DNA from: Carettochelys insculpta
Lineage: Eukaryota > Chordata > Testudines > Carettochelyidae
Direction of reading: 5' to 3'
DNA: 64,000 nucleotides
Assembly: GCF_033958435.1 (NCBI RefSeq)
Contig: NC_134140.1
Coordinates: 59,489,001 to 59,553,000, forward strand
Shown here piece after piece: positions 12,411 to 24,547 of this stretch. Both the position numbers and the translations under genes were made by a program. Positions within the stretch are counted from its first letter, which is position 1. The number at the start of each line of letters is the position of its first letter. The notes under the pieces are model-generated. The model saw nothing but the letters and a program-made list of their open reading frames with translations, did no database searches and was not told where the DNA came from.

Positions 12411-12445
12411 GTGTTAGTGTAATGGCCCCAGTGTTAGTGTAATGG
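12411..12445 (+). repeat. Tandem duplication, 20-bp unit, about 1.75 copies
   Basis: The unit gtgttagtgtaatggcccca is followed directly by gtgttagtgtaatgg. Confidence 0.9.
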
Positions 12446-14647
12446 CTTTTATGCTTTCTGGACCCAACATATTGGACATGCATGTGGAAAGTTGGGCACA
12501 GCTGTGTTGTCCCTATGGATTGCTGAGCCTCAGCTTTTGTCCTGGGATGCCAGAAGTCTTCAGAATGCTGTAATGCCATGCTCAGGGGGCCAACCTGGTG
12601 TCCAGATAGGTCAGGCTTGGGGAAGCACAAAGGTGACTTAATGCCACTTTTCTACTTCATCAGTGCATTTCATGGCAGCAAACAAGGATCTGGTCCAAGA
12701 TTATTTTTTAAGCATACCAATGATTCACTGGGGGGTTGGGGCTGGCAGATCGGAATTCCATAGTTTGATGTTAGGGCTGCCACCTGTCCTGAAATTCATA
12801 GGATAATCTCACATCCTCTGGCTCTACATTGCACTGTACAAATCCAAATTGTACAGCCATTCCAAAGTCCCAGGTTTGTTCTGGGCTTTGCAATAGCATA
12901 GTGTGGCAGAGTAACGCACACAAGGGATGTGCCTGATGCATCCGAAGTGCAAAAAGTGGTCTGAGGTACCCAGGATGCCACATACAAATGTTTTCTTGCA
13001 AAAACCTATCTATCTCCTTTTAGATGCTATTCAAGCCAATAATGCCAATTATTGCCCTCACGAATTCTCTGATATTTTAACTAGTGTTCGAAATTCTTTA
13101 GTGCCAGCCTTACATCGCACCTTGTTGAAAATAGTTCAGATAATCTTGCAGCCTCTCTTTCCTTTAGAATTTTACACATCCCAATGACTATCTTCTCTCC
13201 CCAGTTCTGGAGCCTTCTCTTGCTCAGCCTTTGGTTATAGATAAACATTGCAGACAGATTCCCTTGTTGCTGCATTTACAAAATTCTTTATTACCACGTT
13301 TCTGTGCATCACTGTGTCTGTTTCATGTCTGCATACAAATTCCTCATATCCTTATCATTCTCAAATTCTGCCCCTGCTCTTCTATACAGATTGTTCTCCT
13401 GCCTTCCCTTTCCCATCCTAGCTTGTAGTTTGGTTTAATTGCAAAAAGCCACCTTGCAGCAGCTCTGTTTAACTAGGTTAGCACATGTGAAGCCATGCAA
13501 AGTCCTAATCAGTGTCAAAATAACTGTTCTGCTGCAGCTGTTTTTATATAACACCCACCGGTAGCTAGGCTGTGCTGCAGTAAACGTGACTTTTCCAGAA
13601 CGTACTGATCCCATTTATTTGCTTAGCAATGTATGTGACACAGAGGGCGATCTGTGGCCTGCTTCCTGCCCCTCACCCACCACAACTTGGTTACAGTATG
13701 TGCATTTGGGGTCGGAGACAGGCACCCAGATGTGATGACAAGTTTGGAGCGGAGGCATGGAGGGAGGGTTAAGAGGCATGTGGATGCAATAGCTGGAGGA
13801 AAGGTTCATGTTTGTGTGAAGATGCAGTCGCTGAGAGGATGGCATGGGTGTATGTATGTGTGTGGGGTGCAGTGGTTGGAAGGCTGATGAGTAGGTGGGG
13901 GGTGTAGAGATTGAGAGAATGATCACAGGTGGAGGGCTGGGAAGGAACAGCAGTTTTGGGGATCATAGAAGAGATGTGTGGCAATTCAGCGATGGAGGGA
14001 ATGGAGATAGGATATTACAGACGAGAAGGATGAAAATCAAAATAAAGGAGAACAAATTTGATAGCAGTAGCAGAATGTGTTACAGACTAGTAGGCCTTGC
14101 TTGTGAAAAATTAGAATTTATCAAGTGAAATCAGCTTTCTCACTCTTTGGGTGTAGTTGTGGATAGAGTGGCTTTGATAAAGCAAAGGAAAGGAGTTTGC
14201 ATGCGGGATTTTAGCAATACCACACTGAGCAAGCACAGTGGTGAAGGGAAAAATAAAGTCTGATCTTTGCCCACAGGGTTAAGCAGTGATAAGTCCCTTA
14301 CACATCTGCTTCTCTTTAACTTTCTACATCATGGTGTAGTCTGTTTTTCTGCTTTAATGTACAGCTTTGTTTATCATATTAACCTATTGTTTTACTATTT
14401 TCATATGCTCCCAGCAAGTTGATTTATATAGGCCTCATATTTGAGTCTGGAGTCAGTTCATGCATGGCAGTGAATGAAGACTGTTGTACTGTTTGTTTAT
14501 TTGTGTGTTTCTTTTAATCTTTGCCAGTTCTAGAAGAGGTTGTAGTGGCACGTTTCTTTTCAGAGGATACTGTCTGTTTAGATGGATTGGGATAACCTCA
14601 GGTAGAATGAGGCCCACTTTCATTGTTACTTCCATTTTGTTCAACAG

Positions 14648-14694
14648 AAAGTGAAACGACAGACAGCATTCCCAGCGATGAAGAAAATGCAGAG
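14648..14694 (+). CDS. IRF2: IRF2 coding exon (ESETTDSIPSDEENAE)
   Basis: A 47-bp exon with acceptor caacag (to 14647) and donor GAG|GTAAGC at 14694/14695. It completes the split Glu and encodes SETTDSIPSDEENAE, an acidic, serine-rich segment of IRF2. Length and phase fit the neighbours; mammalian IRF2 has a small exon of the same content here. Confidence 0.95.
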
Positions 14695-16152
14695 GTAAGC
14701 ACTTTTGGTTATATAGTGTTCAGGAGAAATTCTTTAAGAACAATGACAGATTGTGGAGGTTCTTTCCCATTGTCCCCACCCAAATATACTATTACTCATA
14801 CTGCGTTAATTTTAATAGTAGAGGGAGGGCTTTTTGGAGACCAGTGTTCAGATACTTGTAGAATGAAATTGCCTGTATAAAAAAAAAAATTATCTCAAAA
14901 TTAGAAGTAAACTAATTCATACAAGTGTATCTATGAGTGTTATTTCTCAGAGCTTTCTGGGTAGCTTAGTATTTTATCTTGGTTGCAAGCAGCCTTGTTT
15001 GGATTTTTTTATATGTTTATCTGGGCTCACATAATGGCAGGAAATGGCACACTGGCGGGTGGAGAGAGAATTGTGAATGTGGTGCATGTATGCTTTCCTG
15101 ATGAGTCTGTCCTCATGCTTGGAATGAAAAGAAATCAAGGGAGGTAATCTGTATCCGCCAAGTATTGTGTGGAACTGTTGCTTGTGACCTAAAAGAACAC
15201 AGGGATCAATTTTTTATTTGTAGCCTCTATTTTTGCACCTGCTGGAATGCATGCACTTCTATTTGTGCATGTAAATAGAATCACAGCCTTATGCGAGTAT
15301 TTAATGTAATTGGATGCAAAACACATACAGGTATTAGAGACAAGGCTGAATTTTGTCTTCAAGATTCCAGCTTCCAATTCATGACATTTCCTGCAAGGCC
15401 CTTTTCTTGCTCTGTTTAAAAAAAATAAATAGTTAAGATCCTTTGGTAAGAGAATTCTGCAACAAAGTCAAAAATGAGCAGCCACATTAACTCTGCTGAC
15501 AGTGTAACATGACATACATACTTTACGTGAAATAAGTTCTTAATCCTTAGCCTGCTGAAGAGGGAGGGGTGTTTGGAGGAGCTCTTACACAGCTAATGAC
15601 ATTTAATGACATAAAAAGAAGTGAAAATTCTCTACAGATATAAAAATAGCACCTTGCAGGCTAGTACAGCTGAGCTGCTACCTGCTGCCAGATGGAGAGA
15701 AGGCTTTAGTAGGGCATGAATAAGGAAAGTGACCCTAAAAACATGGCTGAGCGTGTGGGTCATATTTTCCATCCTACTGTTGCAGGCAGAGGAGACCAAA
15801 ACTCGGCAGACTCCGCTCGGACAGTTGGAATAACCTGGGCCTGGGAAATACTTCTTCCCAGTGCAGGGCTTAGCACTAGTTTTGTAGTAAAAATAACATG
15901 CTCCCCAGTCCCATAGAAGTCCCTTCCTGGGTGTGCACTGATGTTCTTCATGCTAGGGGATGGAGCAGATGCGAGCTTTCACGAGACCACTTACAGGTTG
16001 CATAGATTGCAGAGTGGATAGTTCACGAAAGACTAAAATGATAGCTGTAGGATTCTGTGCTGGCTGAGCCACAGGATGGATGTCTGTGTTTGGTCACCCC
16101 CAGAAGCCAAGTGCCTAAACTTCCCCAGATGTCAGGGATTGAAACCCTTGGC

Positions 16153-16955
16153 CGGGGTGTCCAACACATGGCCTGTGGGCCAGAATCTGACCGATGAAGC
16201 CTTTTCATCCCGTCTGCAGAACCGTCTCACTACGGGAACCTTTTCCTGTGGCAGCCGGCTTTGCAAAGTCAGGCAGGGAGGAGACGCTACGCTGAGCATG
16301 CCAGAAAGACCCGGGGATGCTCGGGACCAGGGCAGAAGTTTATTCCTGCATTGTCAGTTGTGTTGCTGCCATGCGCCCACTCCCTCTGCTACCCAGGGAC
16401 TGCAGAGGGACCCCAGGGAGGAGAGTTGGGCTTAGCAGCTGGTCAAAACACTGAATGCTGTCAGCTTTGTAAGCTGTTCCTTTAGTCTGGACCACCTGTC
16501 CTTGGGGTCCTTTGTTGCGCTTGCAGTGCAAGTAATACATAATAGTGCTATCTGGGGGTGTGTGAAGGAGCAATGTTAGCTTGGCAGGAGCTGGGTTTAT
16601 ATTTGTTTGTTCAGCACCAGACCCGTGGATGACAGGAGCTAAAAATGATGTTCTAGGACAGTTTTTATGCATGACACCCATGAAAATTTTCCTCGAAAAA
16701 TTGTTGTCCGACCCAGGGAAAAAAAAAAATAAAACCAACCCACCCAAACATCAGCATATACAGTAAAAACAAAGTGAAGCAATTTAATCAGGTGTCACAG
16801 CAATGAAGAAGCAACATTGCATTGCATCTGAGGATGTTGAGATCAATTTATGCTGCATTTTTCTGTTTTGAATGATTACGCTATTTTCTGTACGGCCCCC
16901 GGAACATGCAAAAAATGACCATTTGGCCCTGATGCAAAAAGACTGGACACCCCAG
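16153..16955. mobile_element. Non-autonomous hAT element with 8-bp TSD
   Basis: Left end cggggtgtcc and right end ggacacccc are inverted. The flanks CCCTTGGC (16145-16152) and CCCTCGGC (16956-16963) agree at 7 of 8 bases, the target duplication size of hAT transposons. Subterminal cctgtgggcc and tttggccct fit the Charlie-like vocabulary. The 803 bp contains overlapping frames on both strands but no transposase motif that I recognise. Confidence 0.75.
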
Positions 16956-16983
16956 CCCTCGGCCATTTCAAGGAGGAAGAACA

Positions 16984-17001
16984 CCCCCCCCCCCCCCCCC
17001 C
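16984..17001 (+). repeat. C18 mononucleotide run
   Basis: Eighteen consecutive C, inside the last IRF2 intron and 29 bp after the hAT element. Confidence 0.95.
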
Positions 17002-17359
17002 AAACAGACCGGTGTTGGTGTGGGTGTGAGGGGGAGTATTTAGCACTTTGAAGTGCAGAGTTCCTTGCCTCTCTGCCCATTTTACCAGAATAAACTGAGA
17101 GCATGGACTTTGTTTTCCATCAGCAGGTTGTGCAGAGGAGCAGCTAGACTTAAGAGTGAGACATTTGAAGGAAAAGCAATCACAAAGTCATGTAAAAAAC
17201 TAGAAGCACAAGTTTCAGTGGCTATTCCTTTATTAGGCTACAACCATGTAATGCAATTTAGGGCATAGCTTAAATTAAGAAGAGAGCGGCTTCTGCGTAA
17301 GTTATATTAGCAGGAATAGTTTACAAGCTTGGAGTCACTGACGGTCTTTTTCTTTTCAG

Positions 17360-17674
17360 GGCCGGCTTCATTGGCAAAAGAAAAACATTGAGGGCAAACA
17401 GTATCTGAGCAATCTGGGTATGAGGAACACGTCTCATATTCTTCCCAGTATGGCTACCTTTGTGACTTCCAACAAGCCTGACCTTCAGGTCACCATCAAA
17501 GAAGAAAGCTCCCCATTGCCTTACAACAGCTCCTGGCCCCCCTTCCCAGCCATTCCTCTCCCACAAGTCGTTTCTTCAGCTTCTGCCAGCAGCAGCAGGC
17601 CAGACCATGAGACGCGGGCTAGTGTCATCAAGAAAACATCAGACATCACCCAGTCGAGAGTCAAGAGCTGCTAA
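17360..17674 (+). CDS. IRF2: IRF2 last coding exon (C-terminus, stop TAA)
   Basis: After acceptor ttttcag (to 17359), 104 codons are read from [18 protein letters not shown] to RVKSC and TAA at 17672-17674. It contains [13 protein letters not shown] (third SUMO-consensus lysine in IKEE, 17495-17506), PYNSSWPPF, and the C-terminal [13 protein letters not shown] block. In mammals this region holds the repression function and partner contacts of IRF2. The five exons total 680 coding bases, about 226 residues, the amount that follows the DNA-binding domain in the 349-residue human protein, so nothing appears lost. It replaces a few mammalian residues around [15 protein letters not shown]; the rest is very conserved. 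Confidence 0.97.
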   Translation, partial: GRLHWQKKNIEGKQYLSNLGMRNTSHILPSMATFVTSNKPDLQVTIKEESSPLPYNSSWPPFPAIPLPQVVSSASASSSRPDHETRASVIKKTSDITQSRVKSC

Positions 17675-18705
17675 GCCTTTGACTTTGTGGCTTTAGCTTT
17701 GGTTTGTTTTTGTATTTTATGTTTCTCTAGAAGAGGTGCAGCTCTGACGCACAGTAGACAAATCTAAAGGAACGCCTTGACAATATAGAACATTGCTGTG
17801 TCCAACTCCAGTACTGGAGCTTTTTAACTCAGGACTCCAGCCATCAGTATGTCTACCTGAAACCAGACGGATTTCCAAGGTTACTGCATAGGAAAAACAG
17901 AACTTTGGCCCACTTATATAAGTTCCAGTACTTCATAAGAGGACCAACAACCACGAGGGAAGTGGTGCTGCTGCACTTCTTGCAGTCAAGGCTGTGATGG
18001 AACTGAAAGCCTCAGAATGGAAGAGAAAATGTGAACTAGCTGGAATTTTTTTTAAATGAAAAAAAATATTGTGAATATGTACATAGTGCAGTACTAGCAA
18101 CATTGCAGTCTGCTTCTGCACCTTATTCTAAAGCACTTACAAAAAGGCCTTTTATTATCTTGCTCTAATTAATGGCACATTCAAAGCCACCCTCCCATCT
18201 TTATTCTTTTCCAAGGCTGTTCTTGCTAACAAGTCTTGAGACGTAAAGGGGAGGGGGGAGGAAGGTAAACCTTCCCAGCCCGATTTCACATGTTGTAAGA
18301 CTGCTTTTCTCATGTTTGTTTCTAATATGCTATGCTTGAATGCTGCGTGGTACAATAGGAAGAAAACTATTACAGAGATATTATGCAAATTCCCAGATTT
18401 CAAGAAGGAAAAAATACTCTAATTCTAACCAGAGCAAGCTTTTTTATTTTTTATATGGGGGGGGGGGGCAGGGGGGATATTTTATTCAAAGTGAAATTCT
18501 AAAGTGAATATAATTTTTTTTAATCTTTTCTACAGCAAATTTATAATTTTAAGATTCAGTTCTCGGTGGGTTATCAGCAGTTATTACATCCTTGTGGCAC
18601 ATTTTTTTAATTTTGTAAAGATGGAATAGCTTTTATGAGCTCATGTAGCAATCAAATTATCCTGTGGATTGATAATAAATATGATAGTTAAATTTTTAAT
18701 AATCC
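17675..18705 (+). other. IRF2: IRF2 3' UTR
   Basis: About 1 kb from the stop codon to just past the AATAAA at 18674-18679. It contains A/T-rich tracts and a G12-ca-G6 run (18457-18476). The end point is inferred from the poly(A) signal and the following tcttgtctgtc T/G-rich stretch. Confidence 0.75.
18674..18679 (+). terminator. IRF2: IRF2 poly(A) signal AATAAA
   Basis: A canonical AATAAA one kilobase after the IRF2 stop codon, followed 20-35 bases later by a T/G-rich stretch (tcctcttgtctgtc). It is the most likely cleavage signal of the transcript in this window. Confidence 0.75.
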
Positions 18706-18889
18706 TCTTGTCTGTCATTATTTAATCTTACCAAAAGCCCAAGCAGTGTGGATATGGAAGGTGAAAGGTGCCCCCTCTCATAAAGGAAAAGTAGGAGTAG
18801 TCTTTGCTTTAACATTGCAAATTATCCTATACATTGGGAATGAAAGGGGCAGTGCTGGGAGATAGCTGCAGCACAGCACGGAGGGGCTA

Positions 18890-19075
18890 GGATTTAAAGG
18901 CTGGGTGGCCCAGTGGTCGGGGCCCTAGACTGCCAATGAAGAGACCCAGGTTCTGTTCCCAGCTCTGTTACCTCTTGTTGTGCCTCCTTGGGCAAGTTAT
19001 TTCCTTCTCTGTCTACTTGAGTCTACTTTTCAAGACTCTATTTCTCTGTCTATAAAATGGGGATAGAGGGTTTCT
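18890..19075 (+). mobile_element. MIR/CORE-type SINE
   Basis: tRNA-like head with tggcccagtggtcgggg (A box) and ggttctgttccc (decayed B box), followed by the CORE/MIR 3' text ccttgggcaagttattt and ctgtctataaaatgggga. Orientation is plus. Confidence 0.7.
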
Positions 19076-19707
19076 TTTAAGTCATCTGAGCAATAATCCT
19101 GATAATTAGTGGACTCAACACAGAGCTGGCAGCAATGTAGATGCCATGCTGAGTTCTTATCACGGGCTTTAGGAGAGGAAGGTTTGGATAGTGGAGCTGA
19201 AGTAACAAGTTGTCACCTACCAGCCCTGGTGGGGGGCTAGCACTGGCCACTACTGTATTAACACATACTGCTTTGGAGGCGGCCAACACAACTCATATCC
19301 CCTCCTAGCATTACCGATGACAGACCCCCTGGGACTGTGTCACAGCCAACCTTCATGAACTCCTGCATTGCCCCACGTGTTCTCCTTTAATTCTGCAAGG
19401 GCAGGTCCACTTAAAAGCAATGGCAGCCGTGCCAGCTCAAGGCATCCCAAGTGATGCACCTGGTACTATCAGGCTCATCTGTTTTGCAGCATGTGTCCTG
19501 TCCTTGATGATGTAAATTCCATAATTAGGTACTTGTTATGACAGTAACTGGCCTACTTTTGTGGGGGGGCTATTTTAGAAATGTTCAAGATTCAGTCATT
19601 GCAGTCCCAAAAATCCAGGTCAGACCTCCAAAACACGTAACTTAAAGTCCCATTTTCACTCCACTTCAGAGTGTCTACAGTGTAGGAGTATCAGCAAGAC
19701 GCTCCTA

Positions 19708-19995
19708 GGCTACAGCCACACTACCATGTAAGACTGACCCACTCAGGGTCAATCTTCTGGGGTTTCATTTTGCACACACGCAAAAAGACGTTTTCAGGAG
19801 TCAAAATCAACCCCGGAATGCCTAACGAGAGGCGAAGATTAAGGAAGCTCAATGGGTGAAACACTCCTGTCAACCTTCCTGCATGTAGACAGACGTGGAA
19901 ATTGACCACCAATAAGTCGATTTTTAGCTATGCAATTGACGTAGCTAAAATTGCATATTGGCAGTCAACTTCTATGTCTAGAGTAGACATAGGCC
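19708..19995. mobile_element. MITE with ggctac...ctagagtagacataggcc ends
   Basis: Starts ggctacagccacact and ends with tagagtagacataggcc, the degenerate inverse of a ggctatgtctac-type end. The interior has atgcaattgacgtagc, also present in modified form at 24436. It belongs to a group of non-autonomous elements seen again at 23492 and 24236. Confidence 0.6.
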
Positions 19996-20004
19996 TAGTG
20001 TACT

Positions 20005-20740
20005 GTTACTTAACCCTTGTACTGCTCGTGAAGCAGAGGTCATCTACAAATCTCCTCCACTTCACTCTGTCTTGGGACAAAACTTCTAGCTGACTTCAGG
20101 AGTACTCCAGTTGTTGACCTTCAGTCTCAGTAACCCTTCTGCATGTTGTCTGAGGTCTTTCTCTTTTGCATTTTCCTTGCGGGTGCCATGTGAGAGCTTG
20201 ACAGACTATGCTGGAGGATGGTTTTCTGAGTGTGTGGCCTAGCCATCCCCACTTTCTTCTCTTGATTTCAGTGTCAATTGGTTCTTGTCCTGCTCTGTTC
20301 CTCATTTGTGATGAAGTCTTGCCATTGGATGTGAAGGATGTACCTCAAGCATCTGTTCATGAATGTCTGTAGCTTGTGATCTGAAGACTTCTTACTATGC
20401 TAGGTCTTGCATCCATAGAAGAGCACACTCTTCACATTTGTGTTGACGATCTTCAGTTTAGTCTTCGCAGATATTATTTGTGACCTCCATATGGGATGGA
20501 GAGTTTTGAATGCAGCTGTTGCTTTCCCCTATCCTGGCACAGATATCCTCATCTGTTCCTCCAGCTCAGCCCATAATACTCCCCAAGTGGGTGAACTGCT
20601 CCACATCTTCCAGATCCTCCCCTCCCAGCATGGTGGTGGTGATGTTGGACTGGTTGATCCTCATTGTCTTGGTCTTGCCCTTGTTATGCTCAGTGCTAGT
20701 GTGGCTAGTCCTAGGTCTAGTGTGGCTGCTGTTTAAACTG
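20005..20740 (-). mobile_element. RTE-like LINE, ORF2 C-terminal fragment (decayed)
   Basis: Read right to left, the minus strand encodes in shifting frames NKGKTKTMRINQ, then LEDVEQFTHLGSI (20566-20690), then TKLKIVNTNVKSVLFYGCK (about 20400-20480), then EIKRRKWGWLGHTLRKP and KCKRERPQTTCRR (20096-20305). These are successive landmarks of the C-terminal part of LINE reverse transcriptases of the RTE-like group. Frame changes and stops show it is dead. The clade assignment is by motif memory, so RTE against a neighbouring clade is open. Confidence 0.75.
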
Positions 20741-20846
20741 GAAAAGCTGTGCCAAAGCCACACCCATCCCCCAAGTGAAACACGCTGTCCTCGTAAACAC
20801 GGAGTGCGGGCATGCAGGGACTGTGTAGCTGCAACTACAGAAGGTG

Positions 20847-20850
<4 letters not shown>

Positions 20851-20887
<37 letters not shown>
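20851..20887 (+). repeat. (CA)n microsatellite
   Basis: A cgcgcgcacac start runs into an almost pure CA repeat of about 17 units just beyond the LINE fragment. Confidence 0.95.
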
Positions 20888-20889
<2 letters not shown>

Positions 20890-21177
20890 CTACACTGTGG
20901 CTGTGGCCTTGGTCTCACTGGCAGGCATTGGGACTTTCCACATCCTATCTGAAAATGAGATCTGAGCCTGTCTCCTTAAGATATGTGGGGAATTGACTTA
21001 AAAAGCAAGCTACCTCCCATAATACAATGGAAGATCTGTGCCACAGTCATGCGGGTGCTTTAAAAAAGTTTCATTCAGCAATAAAAGGCCTGATAAGAAT
21101 TTTCATAGCCCAGTCCATAACTAATGTATGAATAGTAACAGAGAGGTTGCCATGTTAGTCTATGCTAACAAACCAAA

Positions 21178-21255
21178 ACAGCAGCTACAAAAGCTCATCA
21201 TCTAATAAATCATTTTGTTCATCTTTAAAGTGCTACATGACTGGTGGTTTGTTTT
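21178..21255 (+). mobile_element. SINE-like tail fragment
   Basis: Contains aaaagctcatcatctaat and tctttaaagtgctacatg, the 3' tail shared with the repeats at 30-765, 9972 and 51594. Confidence 0.65.
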
Positions 21256-22697
21256 ATACTAATGTGTGTGTTCCGGCTGCTGCATCTTAGTTATTTTCAT
21301 TGTATATTTTGGCTTATTGGGCTGCACAGTAAGTGCTACCCACGGAAGCATTTCCACAGTCCAGCTGGTGCATTACTGTGTGGGGCTCATCCTCTGACTG
21401 AGTATTTTGTGGGGCTGTGCTTGCAGGGGAAAAGACGATGACCACTTGTATGAAGGTAATTTCCTTCTCTGTGGTAATACTAACATGCACACAATTTTTC
21501 AGTAACCAATACTGAAAACAGCTGTTAGGAGGAAGGAAATTGCGGAGGCCAACAGCTAGTTACTGATAGCATTTTGTCCAAGAATGAATTTGCTTGTGTA
21601 TAGCTGAACATGCTCAAAGTAGTGCACACTGAGTTTCACCCAGTTTGATAAGAAGCTGGAACTGATAATCATTGCAGTCAATCTGTTATCCTGCAGCTTC
21701 AAATAACTCAGTCACAGCTGAAGCTGTTATTTTTTGATGAGTAGTTTATGATACTTAGGCTCTTTGGGCCAGTTCTGCTCTCAGGCTAAATAATTCAGCA
21801 GCACTTAAAGTACTTACAGAGGTAAATGCTGTTAGAGTGGTAGTTAGCTTGCTGTCTGTCTTTGATTGTGGGCCAAATTTTCTCCTGGTCCTTGAGCTGC
21901 CTTTTTTTAAAAAAAAAATGCCATTTTGTGCTTCTATACAGAAGAGTCTTGGTTTAGGGCCATTGCTTTTTTCAAAAAAAAAAAATCACTCTCACCTTAT
22001 TGGTGGTTTTAGATAGTCTAAGGAAGTCTCATTGTGTTTCATTAATTCCATTGTTTATCTGCTGCATATTTTTTGTCGTACAATGAATTAGATTATTTAC
22101 ACACACACACTTTGGAAACTGTGTACATTTCTCCAGGCAAACTGTTCTTTGGGGCTACGGTCAGTTTAAAAGTATGGTTTGTGCCATGTTCAAACAAAGA
22201 TTACTTGCTCAGTGGAATTTGCCAAGATTATGCAACAGTAACTTTATTAACTCCATATAAGCATTTGACGTTAACATAGCAGCAGGAAACTGGTTTAGTG
22301 CTAAGAATAGTTGCTTCAGCTCTTGCTGCTTTTGCATGTGCTGCCTTTAAAGATGTTATCTCCTTCAGTCAGTTTTTCTAGTTTCAGTTTTCAGTAGCAG
22401 TTTTGCTCACATGCCCCCACTGTTTTTTTCTTTAAACCTTGGAAAATAAATCCCACAGTAACTTTTAAAATAAATTGTTTTGATCTGGCTGCATATCCAT
22501 AACAGAAAACATGCAGCAGCTCAGACGCAGCAATTTGAATACTTTTCCAACCAGGAAATAAGACTCTCTAAGAGGGTAGGAAAATATTAGATCTTTTTGG
22601 ACTGATTAATATTGGGCCAAATTCTTTCCTGGTGTAAACCACAACATTCTATGGTATTACAACATATTTACTTTGGTGTCTGTGCAGGAACTGCCCT

Positions 22698-22750
22698 ATT
22701 TGTATAGGATGTACTGGACCAAATTTGTATAGGATGTACTGGACCAAATT
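22698..22750 (+). repeat. Tandem duplication, 25-bp unit, two copies
   Basis: atttgtataggatgtactgg...accaa occurs twice head to tail with no mismatch in the unit, so the duplication is recent. Confidence 0.9.
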
Positions 22751-23491
22751 CATTCACATGGTAATGCTGCTGATCTTACAAACTGACTAAAAAAAATTCT
22801 GAATCCCAGGAAATAGCACTGCTGGTAAACTACCTCCACAGCATTCTCAGACATCTTAATTATGAGTCCCTTAATTATGCATATAAAAAAATAGCCACCC
22901 CGCTGACACTTATGTACCTTGTTTTTTTTATTTGTTTTTTGAGGTCCTGGTTTATTGTTGTGTTGTGTTTTGTTTTGTTTTTTGCACCAGAGAGCAGCTA
23001 ATGTATAGTATGATTTGAGAACTGAGGGATCAATACACTGTAATATCATTAGCATGAAGAGGAATCTGTTCCATGTTTGTTTATGGTTTGCATCGTCTTT
23101 CGCTTCCTCCGATGACTTACCAACTTTACCAATTTTTTTTTAAAAAACGGTTCCATCTCTCACACTGATGCTGCCTTAACAGCACTTCAGAAATCAGTGG
23201 CCCAATTCTGTGTTCGACCACAAGGCTGTATCTCCTGCTGAAATTACAGTGAATTGTATCCATTCATCCAAGGGAAGTTTACTGACCCCCTGTCACATCC
23301 AGATTCCAAGGTGGCATTTATATTACAATGCTATCCAGAGGCCTCAGTCAGCACTGAGGCCTCATTTGCTGGAAGATGTACAAAATTCAGTCCTTATCTC
23401 TCAGATTAACAACCTGTAGTTTATCTTCTCCTTGACATGGGCAAAGTCTGTAGGAATGCAGTGCTCTAATGAGGAAATCATGTACCACTTA

Positions 23492-23790
23492 GGCTAGATC
23501 TACACTACGGGATAAGGTTGTTGAGTTAAGATTCGCAACTCCAGCTATGTTACTTGCATAGCTGAAGTTGACATGTCTTGAGTCGAATTCTGGCGCTGTC
23601 CCCACAGTGGGAGGTCAATGAGCAAAACACACCCGTCAGCTTCACTTACTCCACACCACTGTGAGGAGTACTGGAGTCAGTGGGCGTGCCCTCAATGTTG
23701 GGTTTAGCGCATCCCTACTAGAAGTGCTAAATCGATCCCCAAAAGATTGACCGACAGTGTTGATCCATAAGAAAACATAGTCATGCCCTT
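23492..23790. mobile_element. MITE, taggctagatctacact family
   Basis: Starts taggctagatctacacta and ends with a decayed acatagtcatgccc end. The interior gtgctaaatcgatccccaa and gattgaccgacagtgttgatcc reads like the inner part of an abundant turtle non-autonomous DNA element. The right end is degraded. Confidence 0.55.
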
Positions 23791-24235
23791 AGAAGTGGTA
23801 CGGACTGCGTTAGCCTCATGACAACCCCCACCCCAAGACACAGTCCAGAGCCCACACATTACACAGAATATAATCCACAAATCAGACGTGTGCATCTAAT
23901 GTCATTTGTTGCACATTGCAGTTCTTACTTTAGGCCACTGCCTATGCAAGTTGCAACCATCTCAAATATATGCTTTTGTTTTACCAAAACATTCTCCGCC
24001 TGTTGGCTTCAGTTTAAAGTGGATGATTGCACGCACATTGCTGGCATTTCGAACATGTAGTAGTCCAGGAATGTACTTCTCCAGTCGCACCTTTTGCACG
24101 TGAAGATTGCTTACACTGAAAAGTAGAAGTTGGTAATTCACCACATGGGCTGTTGCCAAAGCACAACTAGGAAGCCAACAGCTGAGTGTGAAGGGAAATC
24201 TTACTGCTATGGCATTCCCAGAGAGAAGTTTCTGA

Positions 24236-24492
24236 GGCTATATCTACACTAACTCCAGGAGATCAACCGCTGAGGTTCGATCTTCCAGGACACCGTTTCA
24301 CAGATGTGCAAAATGGTGCGTTCCGCGGTCAGCGTCGACCCTGGAACTCCTCACAAGCAGCGAGGACAAGGAAGGTTGACAGGCAGAGCGCTCATGTGGA
24401 AGTTGACCGCTGCAAAGTCGATTTTTGATATGCAATTGGCATACGAAAAATTGTGTAGCAGGGGCTGACTTCCCAGGTAAGTGTACACCTAG
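24236..24492. mobile_element. MITE, ggctatatctacact family
   Basis: Starts gaggctatatctacact and ends gtaagtgtacacctag, a decayed inverse of the start. It includes agtcgatttttgatatgc next to aattggcatac, shared with the element at 19708. Confidence 0.55.
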
Positions 24493-24547
24493 AAAGCTTT
24501 TTATTTGCTTCAGTTGTTAACTGTCAGAATTCTGTGGTCCAGCATTC

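Larger units (their letters stand above)
9776..14647 (+). other. IRF2: IRF2 intron
   Basis: A 4.9-kb GT-AG intron with a complete SINE-like repeat (9972-10260), a second repeat fragment (10275-10400) and a short tandem duplication at 12411-12445. A 140-codon reading frame at 10432-10854 is T-rich and has no recognisable content. The stretch 10.4-14.6 kb otherwise shows nothing I can name. Confidence 0.75.
14695..17359 (+). other. IRF2: IRF2 intron (last)
   Basis: A 2.7-kb GT-AG intron. Its main content is an 803-bp hAT-type element (16153-16955) and a C18 tract just after it (16984-17001). The rest (14695-16144 and 17002-17359) shows nothing recognisable; the acceptor follows a strong tcttttcag tract. 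Confidence 0.8.
20741..23490. other. Intergenic, sparse repeats
   Basis: Apart from the CA microsatellite, a SINE-like tail (21178-21255) and a 25-bp tandem duplication (22698-22750), this stretch shows no gene, repeat family or RNA I can support. Confidence 0.6.

Noticed and set aside
16076..16747. Frames of 119-135 codons on both strands
   Set aside because: They overlap a non-autonomous hAT element and show no transposase motif.
20510..20965. 151-codon plus-strand frame
   Set aside because: It is antisense to the LINE reverse-transcriptase fragment and runs through the CA microsatellite.
22698..22750. Possible CRISPR-like or satellite array
   Set aside because: Only two tandem 25-bp copies without spacers; a simple local duplication in a vertebrate genome.
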